Shown here one piece after another: positions 25,412 through 38,442 of a stretch of DNA of 64,000 bases. A program made the translations under genes and the position numbers. Source of the stretch: Microvelia longipes (lineage: Eukaryota > Arthropoda > Insecta > Hemiptera > Veliidae); assembly GCA_018340805.1 (NCBI GenBank), contig JACMZG010001908.1, positions 38,534,223-38,598,222 of the forward strand, given 5' to 3'. Every line of letters starts with the position of its first letter. Positions within the stretch are counted from its first letter, which is position 1. Under the pieces are notes generated by a model, which saw nothing but the letters and a program-made list of their open reading frames with translations, had not been told where the DNA came from and did not search any database.

Positions 25412-26749
25412 ATAGGCTGTGTACAAAAATTGAGGAAGGAATCCCACTTTTGACTATAAATATGTAAGATGGTTAAAGATGTTACCAACAGTAGTTATTA
25501 GTACAAACTGAGAAAACTATCTTTTAACTTAAACAAAGACAACTATAGGCTGAGGGTCCGGTTTATTACAGTGTATGATAGCCTAATTTATTTTAAAGAA
25601 ATTATGAATTACCTAGGCTAGTCTCTTGGTTTAGCATTTGTACTTTCTATAGTCTATGCGCCCAGAATGAAGTGTTGTTATTAAAACTTTCAATCCGGGA
25701 GGATTTCTCTAAATTTCCTTAAAAGAAATTAAATTTATTTTAATTAAATGGGTATGTAATACTAATCAGTGTTGATGCTAAAAAATTAAGTGAATTAATT
25801 TATTAGTTTTAGAAATCAAAAAAATGAATTAAATTATTTAACATACGTTATTTATTTAATTATTTATTATAATTTAAAATAACTTATTATAAAAATTACC
25901 TCATTCCTCAATTGTCAAAGAAAATTTATCACAGAAATAATTAAGTCATATTTTCGTGTATTCTTAGGATTCTTCTGATGGATGAAACATTTCTATTTAA
26001 AAACTATAATATTTGAAATTGCGATATTTTTAATCATAGAAATATATTTAAAAAATTTAAATACTTAATTTTTATTTTGTCTCTTGAAGAGACGCAACGT
26101 TGAGTGCAGTTTTAACCGGTTGTGCAGGGAAGAAAATATAGTCTTTAGGTATGACTTTGGTAGTGACAAATATTTTAGAGGGTGCAACGTTTTCTTGGTT
26201 TTTTCACTGTTTTGGATTGCTGTGTTGAAAACACCTAATTATTAAAATCTTTTACAAATGCAAACTGTAATTATGGATTATAATTATATGAATTTAACTT
26301 CTGCATGCATCTAAACAACCAGTCAGCTGTTTTTACAAAAAATATTAATACAGAGTGGCAACAAGCCTTGGTAGTTAGACGTAGAACAAACCGGATACAC
26401 ATTCAGCCGGAATTCAGTTCTAATAACCACGATGAAGGGCACTGAACATATTAATTATTTGGCAAATTGGAATGTATCAGTTTTTATACATTGGGTCTAT
26501 ATTTACTGTCTAAATAAAATATAGTATAGATTTTATGTTTACAGTATGTACAATTGTTAAGCTTGGTAAAGTATTTAACATTCGATTTGAATAGTTCTAG
26601 GGGCTAGCGGAAAAGCACATTAGCAATTTTTACAAATTTTTTTTAAACGGATTAAATTATTTCAAGACTGACATAACCAAACATAAAACACTTAAGTCAA
26701 AAACTATCGATAGAAAGTAGATTAAATAAAAACAAAATTTTTATCATTC

Positions 26750-27621
26750 NNNNNNNNNNNNNNNNNNNNNNNNNNNNNNNNNNNNNNNNNNNNNNNNNNN
26801 NNNNNNNNNNNNNNNNNNNNNNNNNNNNNNNNNNNNNNNNNNNNNNNNNNNNNNNNNNNNNNNNNNNNNNNNNNNNNNNNNNNNNNNNNNNNNNNNNNNN
26901 NNNNNNNNNNNNNNNNNNNNNNNNNNNNNNNNNNNNNNNNNNNNNNNNNNNNNNNNNNNNNNNNNNNNNNNNNNNNNNNNNNNNNNNNNNNNNNNNNNNN
27001 NNNNNNNNNNNNNNNNNNNNNNNNNNNNNNNNNNNNNNNNNNNNNNNNNNNNNNNNNNNNNNNNNNNNNNNNNNNNNNNNNNNNNNNNNNNNNNNNNNNN
27101 NNNNNNNNNNNNNNNNNNNNNNNNNNNNNNNNNNNNNNNNNNNNNNNNNNNNNNNNNNNNNNNNNNNNNNNNNNNNNNNNNNNNNNNNNNNNNNNNNNNN
27201 NNNNNNNNNNNNNNNNNNNNNNNNNNNNNNNNNNNNNNNNNNNNNNNNNNNNNNNNNNNNNNNNNNNNNNNNNNNNNNNNNNNNNNNNNNNNNNNNNNNN
27301 NNNNNNNNNNNNNNNNNNNNNNNNNNNNNNNNNNNNNNNNNNNNNNNNNNNNNNNNNNNNNNNNNNNNNNNNNNNNNNNNNNNNNNNNNNNNNNNNNNNN
27401 NNNNNNNNNNNNNNNNNNNNNNNNNNNNNNNNNNNNNNNNNNNNNNNNNNNNNNNNNNNNNNNNNNNNNNNNNNNNNNNNNNNNNNNNNNNNNNNNNNNN
27501 NNNNNNNNNNNNNNNNNNNNNNNNNNNNNNNNNNNNNNNNNNNNNNNNNNNNNNNNNNNNNNNNNNNNNNNNNNNNNNNNNNNNNNNNNNNNNNNNNNNN
27601 NNNNNNNNNNNNNNNNNNNNN
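26750..27621. other. Assembly gap (872 N)
   Basis: Run of N between a unique AT-rich stretch and a repeat-bearing stretch. Frames spanning it are meaningless. Confidence 1.
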
Positions 27622-27699
27622 AAGGGCGTGCGTATGATTACAGACCCACCCAAACAAAAACAAGGGTTATTTGGCAAATTAGGTTTATTTTGAAGAAAA

Positions 27700-29345
27700 C
27701 AATAATGAAAATGGTCGGAGTGTAAGGCAATATATTTATTTATCAGGAAGCCAATAGGAACCGATTCCGCTCACTTCCACCCTCAACTTCCGTCATCCGA
27801 ACAACCTCATAAGCGTCATTTTCATAATGAAAATCGCTAAAAAACGGGTTCGGCGTACCTTGAAACTTTTCCTCATTACATCGGATTCGCTAAGCTCAAT
27901 ACAATACTTCTCAATACTTCGGACTCGCTTTCCTCGTCCTCAGAATAAACAAGTAAATACATCGAATAGACAGAATATACAGATAGTAAATACTTCCATT
28001 TCAGTCCCAGCGGTTACTCATCCAGACACTGACCACGCTTAATGCTGCTTAGCTTTTATGATCCAACAAATATTATGGATGTACTTGTCGTATTTAAACG
28101 AAATATGGTGTGCTTATTTATTACGTAAAGGTATACACTTCAACTAAATGGGATTATTTTCTGATTTTTTTACAATTTAAAAAAAAACGTATACAAATTA
28201 AAGTAAAAACGTAACAAATACAAATGAAAGTAAACGTATGCGAATTAAGTCATTAGATAAAATTAAACTAATACTGATTATGAGATGAAACCAAGTACAT
28301 ATTTTTTATGTTTGACAACATGTGTGCTAAATCTCAACCCCATCAAAAAATTATTCCGCGTTTCATGATGGTTAATGACGTCATAAAAAAATTATTTTCC
28401 GAAAAGCATAACTAAACCTATAGACTAAAGTGTGTAGAAATTCATACAGTTGGGGTCGGGGCGGGGGGACACAGTGGTCTAACTCCCTGGTTTTAGGTGG
28501 CTCCGAAAAAAACTGAGATTAGTTGCATCAACTAATGCACCGAGCGCTAGTTTTCACCTTGTTCTCTTATCACTATTGTTATCAGTTTAAATCGATACTT
28601 CTATTTATGTTTATAAAAAATGTAAACAAGACAATTTTTATCTTATTCATTGACTTTTTTTCTTTTTAAGTAGCTTATAAAATATTTTTTTTAGAAAATA
28701 GGATAACGTGTGTTACGAAAGGTGTGTTATAATGAGACAACGAAGACGTAAATTAAATTTATAATTTCCCGGTTTGATGTTTGTTTACAAACATTTTTGA
28801 TGTTTGTCTACAAATCATGGTTATCACGATATCAGTCTACTTAAAATTAACACAGCGTTAATATTTTATAACATTTATGAAATTATACCTTTCAAATAAT
28901 TAATACAATTTTTAACATTGTTAAAGACCATTTTAAATAATTTTAACCTTAGAATTGAAGAAATAGTTATTTTATATATAGGGAACAAGGTGAACTGACC
29001 CACTAGCAGAGAAAGGGTGAACTTAGGCAGGTCCATCTAAAGCAGCTTATTTCGGGGAGTTAGAACACTGTGTCCCGCGCCCCCACCCCTACTGTATGAA
29101 TTTCTACATCACTTTACTATAGACTGATTTTTGTACACAGTTTCAACTCTCTAGAATAAATACACTGGAAGTACGATGATAACACACACATACAGACAGA
29201 CTACTTTGTGAAAACCAGGAGGCCTTACAAACACCTGAAACGGATAATTCCGGTGACATCCCGGTTTCCGATTTTTGTTTGCAAACAAATGTTTTTGCAA
29301 AATACTTTTCCTTTATACCTATGTTATAGGTAAATGATGAAAAGT
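27700..29345. repeat. Dispersed repeat family R2, copy interrupted by a MITE
   Basis: R2 blocks run from about 27870 to 28425 (ATTACATCGGATTCGCTAAG, TTTATGATCCAACAAAT, AAGCATAACTAAACCTATAG) and resume at 29117 (CTATAGACTGATTTTTGTAC ... CACCTGAAACGGATAATTCC) after the hAT-like insertion. Frames within it have no coding support. Confidence 0.6.
28426..29116. mobile_element. MITE with hAT-type 8-bp target duplication
   Basis: Terminal inverted repeats start TAAAGTG and extend about 75 bases (AGAAATTCATACAG near each end). The element is flanked on both sides by CTATAGAC (28418-28425 and 29117-29124), an exact 8-bp duplication fitting the hAT consensus nTnnnnAn. It interrupts a copy of a dispersed repeat whose uninterrupted form reads CCTATAGACTGATTTTTGTA (for example near 6567). 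No transposase frame is present. Confidence 0.85.
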
Positions 29346-30283
29346 AATAAAAGGAGACAATTCTAGACATAATTTGTTATTCTGATACCAAACTGTTCTA
29401 AACCGTTTCGCTGCTATTGTGCATTTGGTTAATTTATTCGGTGTTGATACCTTACTTTAATAAATCGCTCATATCAGCTACAAACTTAATTTCTAAAGTC
29501 ACAAATTTAGTATTCTTGGAAGGTTATAAAATTGTCTAAAAACTCAATTTCAGGGACTTAAAACAAATTATTATGTAAATTCTCCGAATAGATACAACCG
29601 TCTTGTAACAAGTAACCATTAGATTCATTAAAACATAAAGAAAATAATTATCTAAAGATATAAAAAATAACAATAGTGAAAACTAACAATCAGATAGCAA
29701 TATATAGTATAAATTAGAACAAAAATAATAGAAAATTAAAAAACTAATTAATAAATAAAAATAAGAAAAATAAAGAAAGTGACGATGATAAGATTTCTAG
29801 AACAATTAAGTTGTTGTTTTTGGACTTAAAGTAACCAATTAAATATAAAGCAGCGTAGTTTTAAACAAGCAGCACGTGCCGGTATCTGAAAATTATCAAG
29901 TTTGATAAACAGCTATTGATAAATTTATGGATATAAGTTTGGTTTCTTTGTACATTCTTGCACTATCAATAGTTGCTTTAAATCCTCAGTGCTTAATTTT
30001 CGGTGTCTAACTTATTATTTTATCGTAATGTAATGTAATTTACAATAAAAGTAATTGCATACTCGTACTCTTACAAAAAACTGGCTGTGGATAGAATAAA
30101 ATATGAAATGTTAATAAAAAATAAAATATTATTTGTTGTTAACTAAATGGTACTTTTTTACAAATAAACTTAGTTATTATATATTTTTATATGGATTTAG
30201 TGAATTAAATTGTTTTTAATTGATTTTACATAGTTTCGTCCGATTTATTCGATAAAATAATAATAATAATAAAATATTTTACA

Positions 30284-31135
30284 ATGAAAGCATTAAGTTT
30301 GTATAACTGGTTACTACTTGTGATGGTAAATGAATTAATAGTCAAAGTAATGAGTTTCTCACGAAGAGGACTTATGTTGCCTCCACCAGAGATTCAGAGA
30401 GTCACCACAGTTGATGTAGACCAACAAGTATATCAACAGATATTGGATCACTATGATCCAACAAATAATAAAACTTTTCAACAAGTAAGTTTGTACAGTT
30501 TAATGCTAATTTCTTTATTTTTTTATATTTTCCATATTTACATTATTTTATTAAATAATGTAATTTATTTATTAAATTAATTAAAAGAAAAATTAAAATT
30601 ATTTATGCAACATAAACATATTATTAGCATTAAACATAACGGTTAAATAAATAAACAATATAAGATTAAATATTAATGAACCATTGACACCGTCAATCAA
30701 AAACTGGTGACCATTCTGCTGCCGTGATAAATTACAGGAATCTTTCTACTTGGCACAATTTCTAACAAGTGGCATAATGCCACTTATAAAAGCGAATTTT
30801 CAAATGCATTACTCAAAAAACGTGATTTTTGATACATTTCAATAGATAAAACCGGAGCTGATAATAAACTTTTATTCTCATAAATGTGTTAACCTTACAT
30901 AGTATTATATGTGAATAACATTTCAGCCCTATCACACAACTTTTTTAGGTTTTGTCATTTTTTGAAATTTTTACTACGTCATTATTGTTGGTTATTGGCG
31001 TCACACATATTAAAAAAAAACAGGATTCAGAACATTATTGGGGTAGATTTTGTGCCAAGTTTTATTTCGATCTGAGAAGGTGTTCGAATGATATCGTGTC
31101 TCATAAAAACGTCTTAGGAACTAAATTTCGTACAT

Positions 31136-31169
<34 letters not shown>

Positions 31170-31188
31170 ATATATATATATATTATAT

Positions 31189-31220
<32 letters not shown>

Positions 31221-34200
31221 TCAAAAATATTTATATTTACAAATACGGCAGAGCCATTTTACAAAAAATAGGGAACATTAAAATATAATTTAAAACATGA
31301 AAAATAATGAACAATTATAAAATCATACTTTATTTAAAGTTTATTTTAAGAATGCTATTTTTAATTATTTTCTTCGAGTATTCAGGGTACTAAACAAAAT
31401 ATAATTTTGTTTAAAATAACTCTTCATGGTAGGAAACGAAAAAACTTATTTAATGAATTTTAGATATTTTACCTATACATATTTGTTGTAGTTATTAGTT
31501 TCCATTGCAAACAAATGGAATTAGTTTCCTTTATTTTCAGAAATACTACCAAAATTTAGACAACTGCAAAAAACGGACAAGCTGCCCTGTATTTCTCTAT
31601 ATCGGACCAGAAGCTCCTGCTCATCCGGTGCTGATGAAATATGGATCTTGGGTGGACCATGCTAAGACATTTGGAGCAATTATGTTTCTCTTGGAGCACA
31701 GATATTACGGAGAAAGCCATCCAACTCAGTATGATGTTTAATTAGTTGAACATGAATTAATTATTTTTGTATAATTTAAAGAAATACTAAAAGAAATATA
31801 TACCTAGTGTTATATGAGAACTTAAACCAATTGAATAAGAAACTAATAATTCTTTCATCCCCTTAAAAGTTTTTGAAATTCTCGTTTGACATATTTTATG
31901 GTACTTAAGATAATTATGTGTGTTTTACATATAATTAGGATGGGTACTAATTTTATCTGCGTGTTTCAGGGATCTTTCTGTAGCTAATTTAAAATACTTA
32001 AGTAGCCAGCAAGCCCTGGCTGACATAGCATATTTTATAGAAGGTATGAGTTCTAAGTACAAGTTAAATAAAAAAAATAAATGGATATTATTCGGAGGCA
32101 GTTATGCTGGATCCTTAGCGGCCTGGTCCAGGATGAAGTATCCACATTTAGTTCACGCTGCCGTTTCTTCTAGCGCTCCTCTTAAAGCTCAAATAGACTT
32201 TAAAGGTAAAAATGCCATTTTTTAGCGTTTTAATATTTTATAAGCTTCATAGACAAATAATTCTGGCACGGTGGTCCGGTCCGCATGTCGGGCGCATTTC
32301 CTTTGGATGCGTGTTTCCGTGCTTTTTACATTATATAAGTTTACAACTACAAAATAAATAATTCCGCTGCGGTGGCCCGCTGTCGGGAAAATTTCATTTA
32401 GAATGCGTGTTTTGATGCTAAACAACTCATTTCTTGCTTATGCAAGAACCATGCCCATTGCGTGGTTCCTGTTCATGCTTTAGAACCTAAGCAGTTACTC
32501 AATTGCCAAGCACTGCTCGTAACTCATTTTGTCAGTATTTTCCAAAGGAAATGCGCATAATCATCCAGTTGTTGTACAAAATTATGCATCTAAAATTAGA
32601 AGTACGCACTATTATTTGTACTAGTTTAAAGCTTACTTATCTTTAAGCTTAGTCAGTTATCTTTAAAGGTTTTAGCGCATTTCCTTTGGAAAATACAGAC
32701 AAAATGAGTTACGAGCAGTGCTTGACAATTGAGTAACTGCTTAAGTTCTAAAGCATGAACCGCGGAACCACGCAATGGGCATGGTTCTTGCATAAGCAAG
32801 AAATGGGTTGTTTAGCACGGAAACACGCATTCTAAATGAAATTCGCCCGACAGCGGACCACCGCGCCGGAATTATTTATTTAGTAGTTGTAAACTTATAT
32901 AATGTAAAAAGCACGGAAACACGCATCCAAAGGAAATTCGCCCGACATGCGGACCACCGCGCCAGAATTTTTATTTTAAGTGTAGGTATATATCTAATCT
33001 AAACAGAAGAGCCGTGAATTTCTATGTTTCCTCTCATGCTTTTTTAAGCGATTATACATATTTTCTCTGACTCTTATAGTCTAGTAAAAACTAGGAACAA
33101 CACGTGTCCCCAGTGTTAAACCAATGCTCCACACACTATAAACTACAAGGCAGAAACAGTATAGTATTATAATGAATCTACTACGAGGGTCCTAAATTTT
33201 GCCTATACTTAGTTTCATTTAGGGTAAGGGATCTTTAACGGGTACCTGAGAACGTACAGACTCGAGACCACCGGCTTTACGTCCCTTCTGAAGGACGTGG
33301 TACCCAGAATTTTTATCCCTCTCATAAAAATCCCAGAGGCCCGTGCTGGGATTGAACCCATGACTAAATAAACTCGAAAGTTTAAAGCCCATTCATTCTG
33401 TGTATTGGCCGCGCACCTTAACCAGTACACCACGGGTGAATCTTTGTATTGAGAGGGAACTTTGTGTACTTATTTATTACGTAAAGGCATAATTTTTTAA
33501 AAAGCATTCATTTGTACTAAATTTAAATTTAATTAGATCAATGTGATAATTTTCCAATTTTCACATTTTTGTTAAAACGCACAAAAGTCATTTGATAAAC
33601 AATGAATTTGTGCTGATTATGAAATGAAACTTAGTACATATGTATTTGTCGTACAAATGCCTAATCATACGCATGCCGCAGCTCAACCCGATCGCAACAT
33701 TTTTGCGGGGTTTTCAATTTTTTTAAGGTACTGATTTTCGAACAAAATTTAACTCTCTAGCAAAAATACACAGGGAACTAACTGATAACAGACACACACA
33801 CATATAGATACAGGAGGTCTTAAAACACCTGACACGGATAATTTCGGTGACATCCAGGTTTCATATTTTGTTGCAAACACAATTTTTTTCCTATATACCT
33901 ACGGTATAAAGGAGAGAAAGTAAAAAAGTGTAGGTCAGAATAGTTTTACCAATATCTTTACAATAGAAATGGTGGATGAGCTAAATTGAAGCCGATACCA
34001 ATATCTAACAGTAGCAACAGTCATAAATCTAAAATAGAGAACATTAAGAGTTTTTTAAGTTTTTAAGATGGGCTGATGCTAATTATTTGATTAGTCATTA
34101 TTAATCACAAATTAAAGATTAACGATTATTAATTGCTTTATTTATTTTCAGAGTATTTTCAAGTAGTTGATAAAGTTTTAGAAGATAATAACAAAGATTG

Positions 34201-34500
34201 CTCAAAGTCAGTTCACGAAGCCTTTTTAAAATTACAAAATATGTTAGCCACTGATGAGGGAAAGAAAAATATCAATAAATTGTTTAAGTAAGTTTACTTG
34301 GTCTAATAATACATAATCAATTAGATATCGCAGATAAAGTAAGTTTGTATATTCACACATGAACAAAATAACAAAAATGACATTACTTTGATCTTCGAGT
34401 ATAGTATGGCATGGACTAAGCTGCTCGCCTTTTTTTTTCTTTATAAGTTTCTGGCTTCTTTACTTCTTTATGTAATGTAATTATTTCTACTTATATATGT

Positions 34501-34551
<51 letters not shown>

Positions 34552-37500
34552 TGTGTGTATGTTATAAAATTATATGTACATGTAAATACATAATCTAAAA
34601 TATTAATTTGTTTTCTTTGTTTTCATTTTCAGCATATGCGATAATTATGACAGACAAAGCAAGGACGACGTGTCTATGTTGTTGTTATCATTAGCTACCC
34701 CTTTTATTAGCTGTGTTCAGTATGACAAAATAGACTGTCAGGCTAAAAATATCTGTCAACTGATGACGAATTCCTCAATATCTGATCCTTTACAGAGGTG
34801 AATTTAAGGAAATTTTATTTTAATTGCTACATTGTGGAGGATTGAGGCTTTTAAGTAATATATGAGAATAAAGATAAGATATGGGCTTGGTGTAACATTT
34901 ATAGAAACCCTGAGATAGAACAGATAGAACTGATAGAACAGATGACTTTGTAGCAGTTCTTTTATTATCTACAACGATCACTTTACATTTTCTGTTTTGA
35001 GTAACCTTACTCTAGCTTAATTGCAAAACTGTTAATTTTTCTTGGACACATTGCCCTAAACCTTACTCCTAGACATTAATACTAACTGCTATAAATTGAC
35101 CAGACATTGGTTTATCATTTAATATAAAAACTACTAATTATACATTTGGTTGTATTTCGACAGGTTTGTGGTTTTAAATAAAATGTCAAATGAAGCTGGG
35201 ATGGAATGCATGAACATTAATTTTAAAGACACTGTAGCTGCTTATAGTGAGACATCTTGGGATTCTCCCGTGTCTCAAGGAGGTAAACTTAATTATTATT
35301 TTACATACGTACAGAAAATATTAGTCTGCAGTGGTAAAAGAATAGTAATGTAACAACTCGTACTTAAGATTGTTGATAATACAAAAATTAGGTGTGGTAA
35401 ACCTCTGCACTTACTTCGGATTCGCTAATCTCCATTTTACTTAGGATAATGAGATGAACATTTTGATTCAGACTAATTTATTGGTTTTTAAATAATACTG
35501 CATGCGTGACAAATTTCAATGGCGTTTTATGATAATTATAAAAAATATTTTACAGAGAGCAAAACTAAGCCTAAAGGTTATTTTTGTAGTTTTGACTCTC
35601 TAGATTTAACATACTTGGAGCTATAGGCACAGGGAAGGAGCTATACACACGCACAAAGAGATAGTTGTCTGTTTGGTTTTAAAACGACTGAAACTCTGGC
35701 GAAATTTCGGTTTCACATTTTTGCTGCAATCACATTACTTTTAAACGGGTTAAGTGATGAAAACTATACAGACCTACTACTTACGTTCAAATAGTATAAT
35801 CATATTTATTGCTACTTAATAAATAGAGCTACACCTCAAGATTAGTTTATCTGAAAATATTCCCAAGTTATAAGAATTTAGGGTGTAAGCCAAAATAACG
35901 AGAGTGAACAACAGATTCCCAATTGATTTATTCTAATAATATCCTGTCCAAAAATATCTTATATTTTCCAACATTTTTAATCTCCTTATTCTTTATGCAT
36001 TTATGAAATGTTATGTATGGTAGTAAAATAAACATTGTAGGTAACCTAAGTTATGGGAAATAATTTCTAAAAGAACGTCTGAAATGGAAACATGGACAAG
36101 TCCGTTTCTAGTGCTTTAATAATACTTTAGGTAATTTAAGCAGTAGCGATCAACTTAAACAATGATGATGAAACATTTTGCATAATAAGAAACAACGTAA
36201 CGTAACAAGAGTAACAAATTTATATTTTTTGTTTTAACAGAGAGACAATGGCTATATCAGACATGTACAGAATTTGGATACTATGTAACTTCAACTGCAA
36301 AAAATGATTTATTTGGACCTGGTATACCTCTGAGTAGTTTCTTAAATCAATGTACAGATATATTTGGAGAGAAGTATGTTTATCTATTAATTAATTAAAT
36401 ACGGGCCTTCGACTTGTACCTGCTAAACGGGCGGGGCGCGAAAATTTGCTGAAACCTGAAAAGGGTTATTTACTAATATTAATTCGTTATTCGTTTGATA
36501 TGTTAAAATTTATAAATGACCTTTACATAAGAACATGGATTTCTGTGTTTGACCACTGTAAATGTGACCATTTAATTAAAGGCATAGAGTTATTAAGTTT
36601 GTAACGATTAGTAAATCGAATTGGATGGACTTCAAAATTCGAATTTCGAGGTTTCTACAAATGAGAATATATTTATAACTTTAATTATAATGTTTAAACA
36701 ATTTTAAGAGGCATACATTCGACGCGATTTTTTACGATTATAGCACATAGTATTGCAGCCGGACTTACTCTACAGTGTGTGCTATTCATATTAAATATTT
36801 GAATAGTTCTGTCACTTAGAATTTATTGCAATTAGAAAGTATTTATACATTTTATTACTATTTATTTAACAGTAAAGTATATTTAGAATTTATTGGTAAT
36901 AATATGCTTGCGACACCCCATCGGAGGTCAAAAGTTACTCAATTTGTGATTATTTACGCCAAACAATAACAGAATTTTATGAAGGGAACTAAAATGTTAG
37001 TTACAAACGCTTAGTTTACTGTAAAAACGTTGATTTTTGTTACAGTTTTAACGAGAAAAATCTGCAGAATGATATAGTTCGAACTAACATGATGTATGGA
37101 TCGTTGGATATACAAGTAACACGAGTGCTATATACGCATGGTTCTTACGATCCTTGGCATGCATTAGGTATTACTAAATCACCATACCCTCAATCACCAG
37201 CCATATTTATACAAGGTACTTATTGAATTCAATGCTTATAATACTTATTTTTATTCAATGTTGAATGTGGTGATAAAAACTTCTGATAACTTCTAAAGAC
37301 CGCTGAGAGCATCTACTTCCTGTTTCTCCTGTTTAAATAGGGAAAGACTTTAAAATATTATTAATGGCGACATTTTTAAGATGTATTATGCTGTTAAAGA
37401 TGTTTCCGCTATTACTTCGTTGAAAAAGATACTAATCGCGTCCGAGGTCACTTTTAACTGATGACAAAAATCTTTAAAAATAAATGTTTCACTATAATCA

Positions 37501-37824
37501 ATACCATTGCAACGTCATTGGTAGCTAAACTTTACCAAAGCTTCACAGACTTAAAGGAAGCAGTGTGATGTATAGATTTTTTTAAATATTTTTATTATTA
37601 AAAAGATAAGTCGCTTTCTTCTAAGATGAAAACTTTCATCAAATGTATTTTGATTTTTCTAATTTTTAGGAACATCGCACTGTGCGGATTTATACTCAGC
37701 AAGATCTGATGATCCACCGCAACTAACAGCAGCTCGACGTCAGACTGCCAGTCTCATTTCAAAATGGTTATCACAGGAAGGTCCTGGTGTTATTTCTTTT
37801 AGTCACTTAAGGCCCAAAATTTGA
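30284..37824 (+). CDS. S28-family serine peptidase, K12H4.7/PRSS16-like (complete, 9 exons)
   Basis: Exons: 30284-30484, 31541-31728, 31970-32205, 34152-34287, 34633-34797, 35164-35282, 36241-36373, 37046-37215, 37670-37824. All junctions are GT-AG and in phase, giving 500 residues and TGA. The N-terminus has a hydrophobic signal-like segment (about residues 6-23). Family blocks follow: DHYDP near residue 55; [21 protein letters not shown]; catalytic Ser174 in [25 protein letters not shown]; catalytic Asp428 in [11 protein letters not shown]; catalytic His453 in [10 protein letters not shown]28 enzymes (PRSS16, prolylcarboxypeptidase, DPP7) cleave after proline or in short peptides in lysosomes or outside the cell. 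The length and the GGSYxGSLAAW form favour the PRSS16/K12H4.7 branch over prolylcarboxypeptidase. The triad is intact, so it is probably active. Introns, especially 32206-34151, are filled with repeats. Confidence 0.93.
31136..31220. repeat. (CA)n(TA)n compound microsatellite
   Basis: About 15 CA units followed by interrupted TA, in intron 1 of the S28 gene. Confidence 0.9.
32235..32990. repeat. Two inverted copies of repeat family R1
   Basis: The left half (about 32235-32560) and right half (about 32660-32990) are inverted copies: AAGCACGGAAACACGCATCC on the right mirrors GGATGCGTGTTTCCGTGCTT on the left, and AAGAACCATGCCCATTGCGT is mirrored by ACGCAATGGGCATGGTTCTT. It lies in the S28 intron 32206-34151. 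Open frames in both arms are complementary reflections and not genes. Confidence 0.7.
33120..33437 (-). mobile_element. tRNA-derived SINE, copy 1
   Basis: On the minus strand it opens CACCCGTGGTGTACTGGTTA (A-box-like) with GGGTTCAATCCCAGC (B box) about 75 bases later, then a shared body ending near CTATAAACTACAAGG as read on the plus strand. It aligns along its full length with 46085-46388. It lies inside intron 3 of the S28 gene, on the opposite strand. The open frame inside is an accident of the SINE. Confidence 0.8.
33440..33920. repeat. Dispersed repeat family R2 copy
   Basis: TGTGTACTTATTTATTACGT, AACTCTCTAGCAAAAATACA and ACACCTGACACGGATAATTT identify the family; it follows directly after SINE copy 1 in the S28 intron. 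Confidence 0.5.
34490..34549. repeat. (TA)n microsatellite
   Basis: TA tract in the S28 intron 34288-34632. Confidence 0.9.
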
Positions 37825-38024
37825 TTTATACCGTTCTCTGAAAGTGGTTTATTGATACCTATAGGACAAAGTAATATAATAATTGATTATTGGGTCCTAG
37901 CAAATATAAAACTTCCAACGCCAATTAAAGCTCAATATTACGTCGTTTACTGAATATTACTCTTCTAATATCCCCATATTCCCTTATGCATTCTATGTAA
38001 ATATATTTTATAATTGAAGTTACC

Positions 38025-38030
38025 AATAAA
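38025..38030 (+). terminator. Polyadenylation signal of the S28 peptidase gene
   Basis: Canonical AATAAA about 200 bases after the stop codon, at a plausible distance for an insect 3' UTR. Cleavage site not determined. Confidence 0.6.
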
Positions 38031-38442
38031 CTATCAAATAAGAGTATCATCAGTCAGTTAAATTTTGGTTCATTGCAGAGCTAACACTTATGAAGTAATG
38101 ATACTTCATTACTTCATCTCATACTTACTCATTACTTGGATTTAAAAGTTACAAATCGTCAAATAATTAGATTTGATTATACTTTAAATCGCATTAATCT
38201 TTGCGCTAATCTACAAGTAAAAACAACATATTATTAAATTAAACCCTTTGATAACTAGGATGAATATTTAATTTGGATTATTTTGAATTAGTATTGTATT
38301 GAATTTACCTGAAAATTAATTAAATAAAAATTTCTTTAAAATTGTATTTACTTAATTTTATTATTTTTTAGCGTTAACGTTTAAAAGAAAAATATTAATA
38401 AATATATATTATAGAATATTATTGTTTTATCCCTTACGTAAT

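Noticed and set aside
26697..27677. Long open frames across N runs, here and at 50308-51512
   Set aside because: They consist mostly of undetermined bases; only the short sequenced plus-strand part before 50535 is usable, and it is annotated with the zinc-finger gene.
32222..33002. Two similar open frames of about 65 residues on opposite strands
   Set aside because: They are reflections of the inverted R1 repeat copies inside an S28 intron, not genes.
33215..33433. Open frame resembling another at 46172-46375
   Set aside because: Similarity is explained by both lying in the same tRNA-derived SINE; the frame crosses the promoter boxes.
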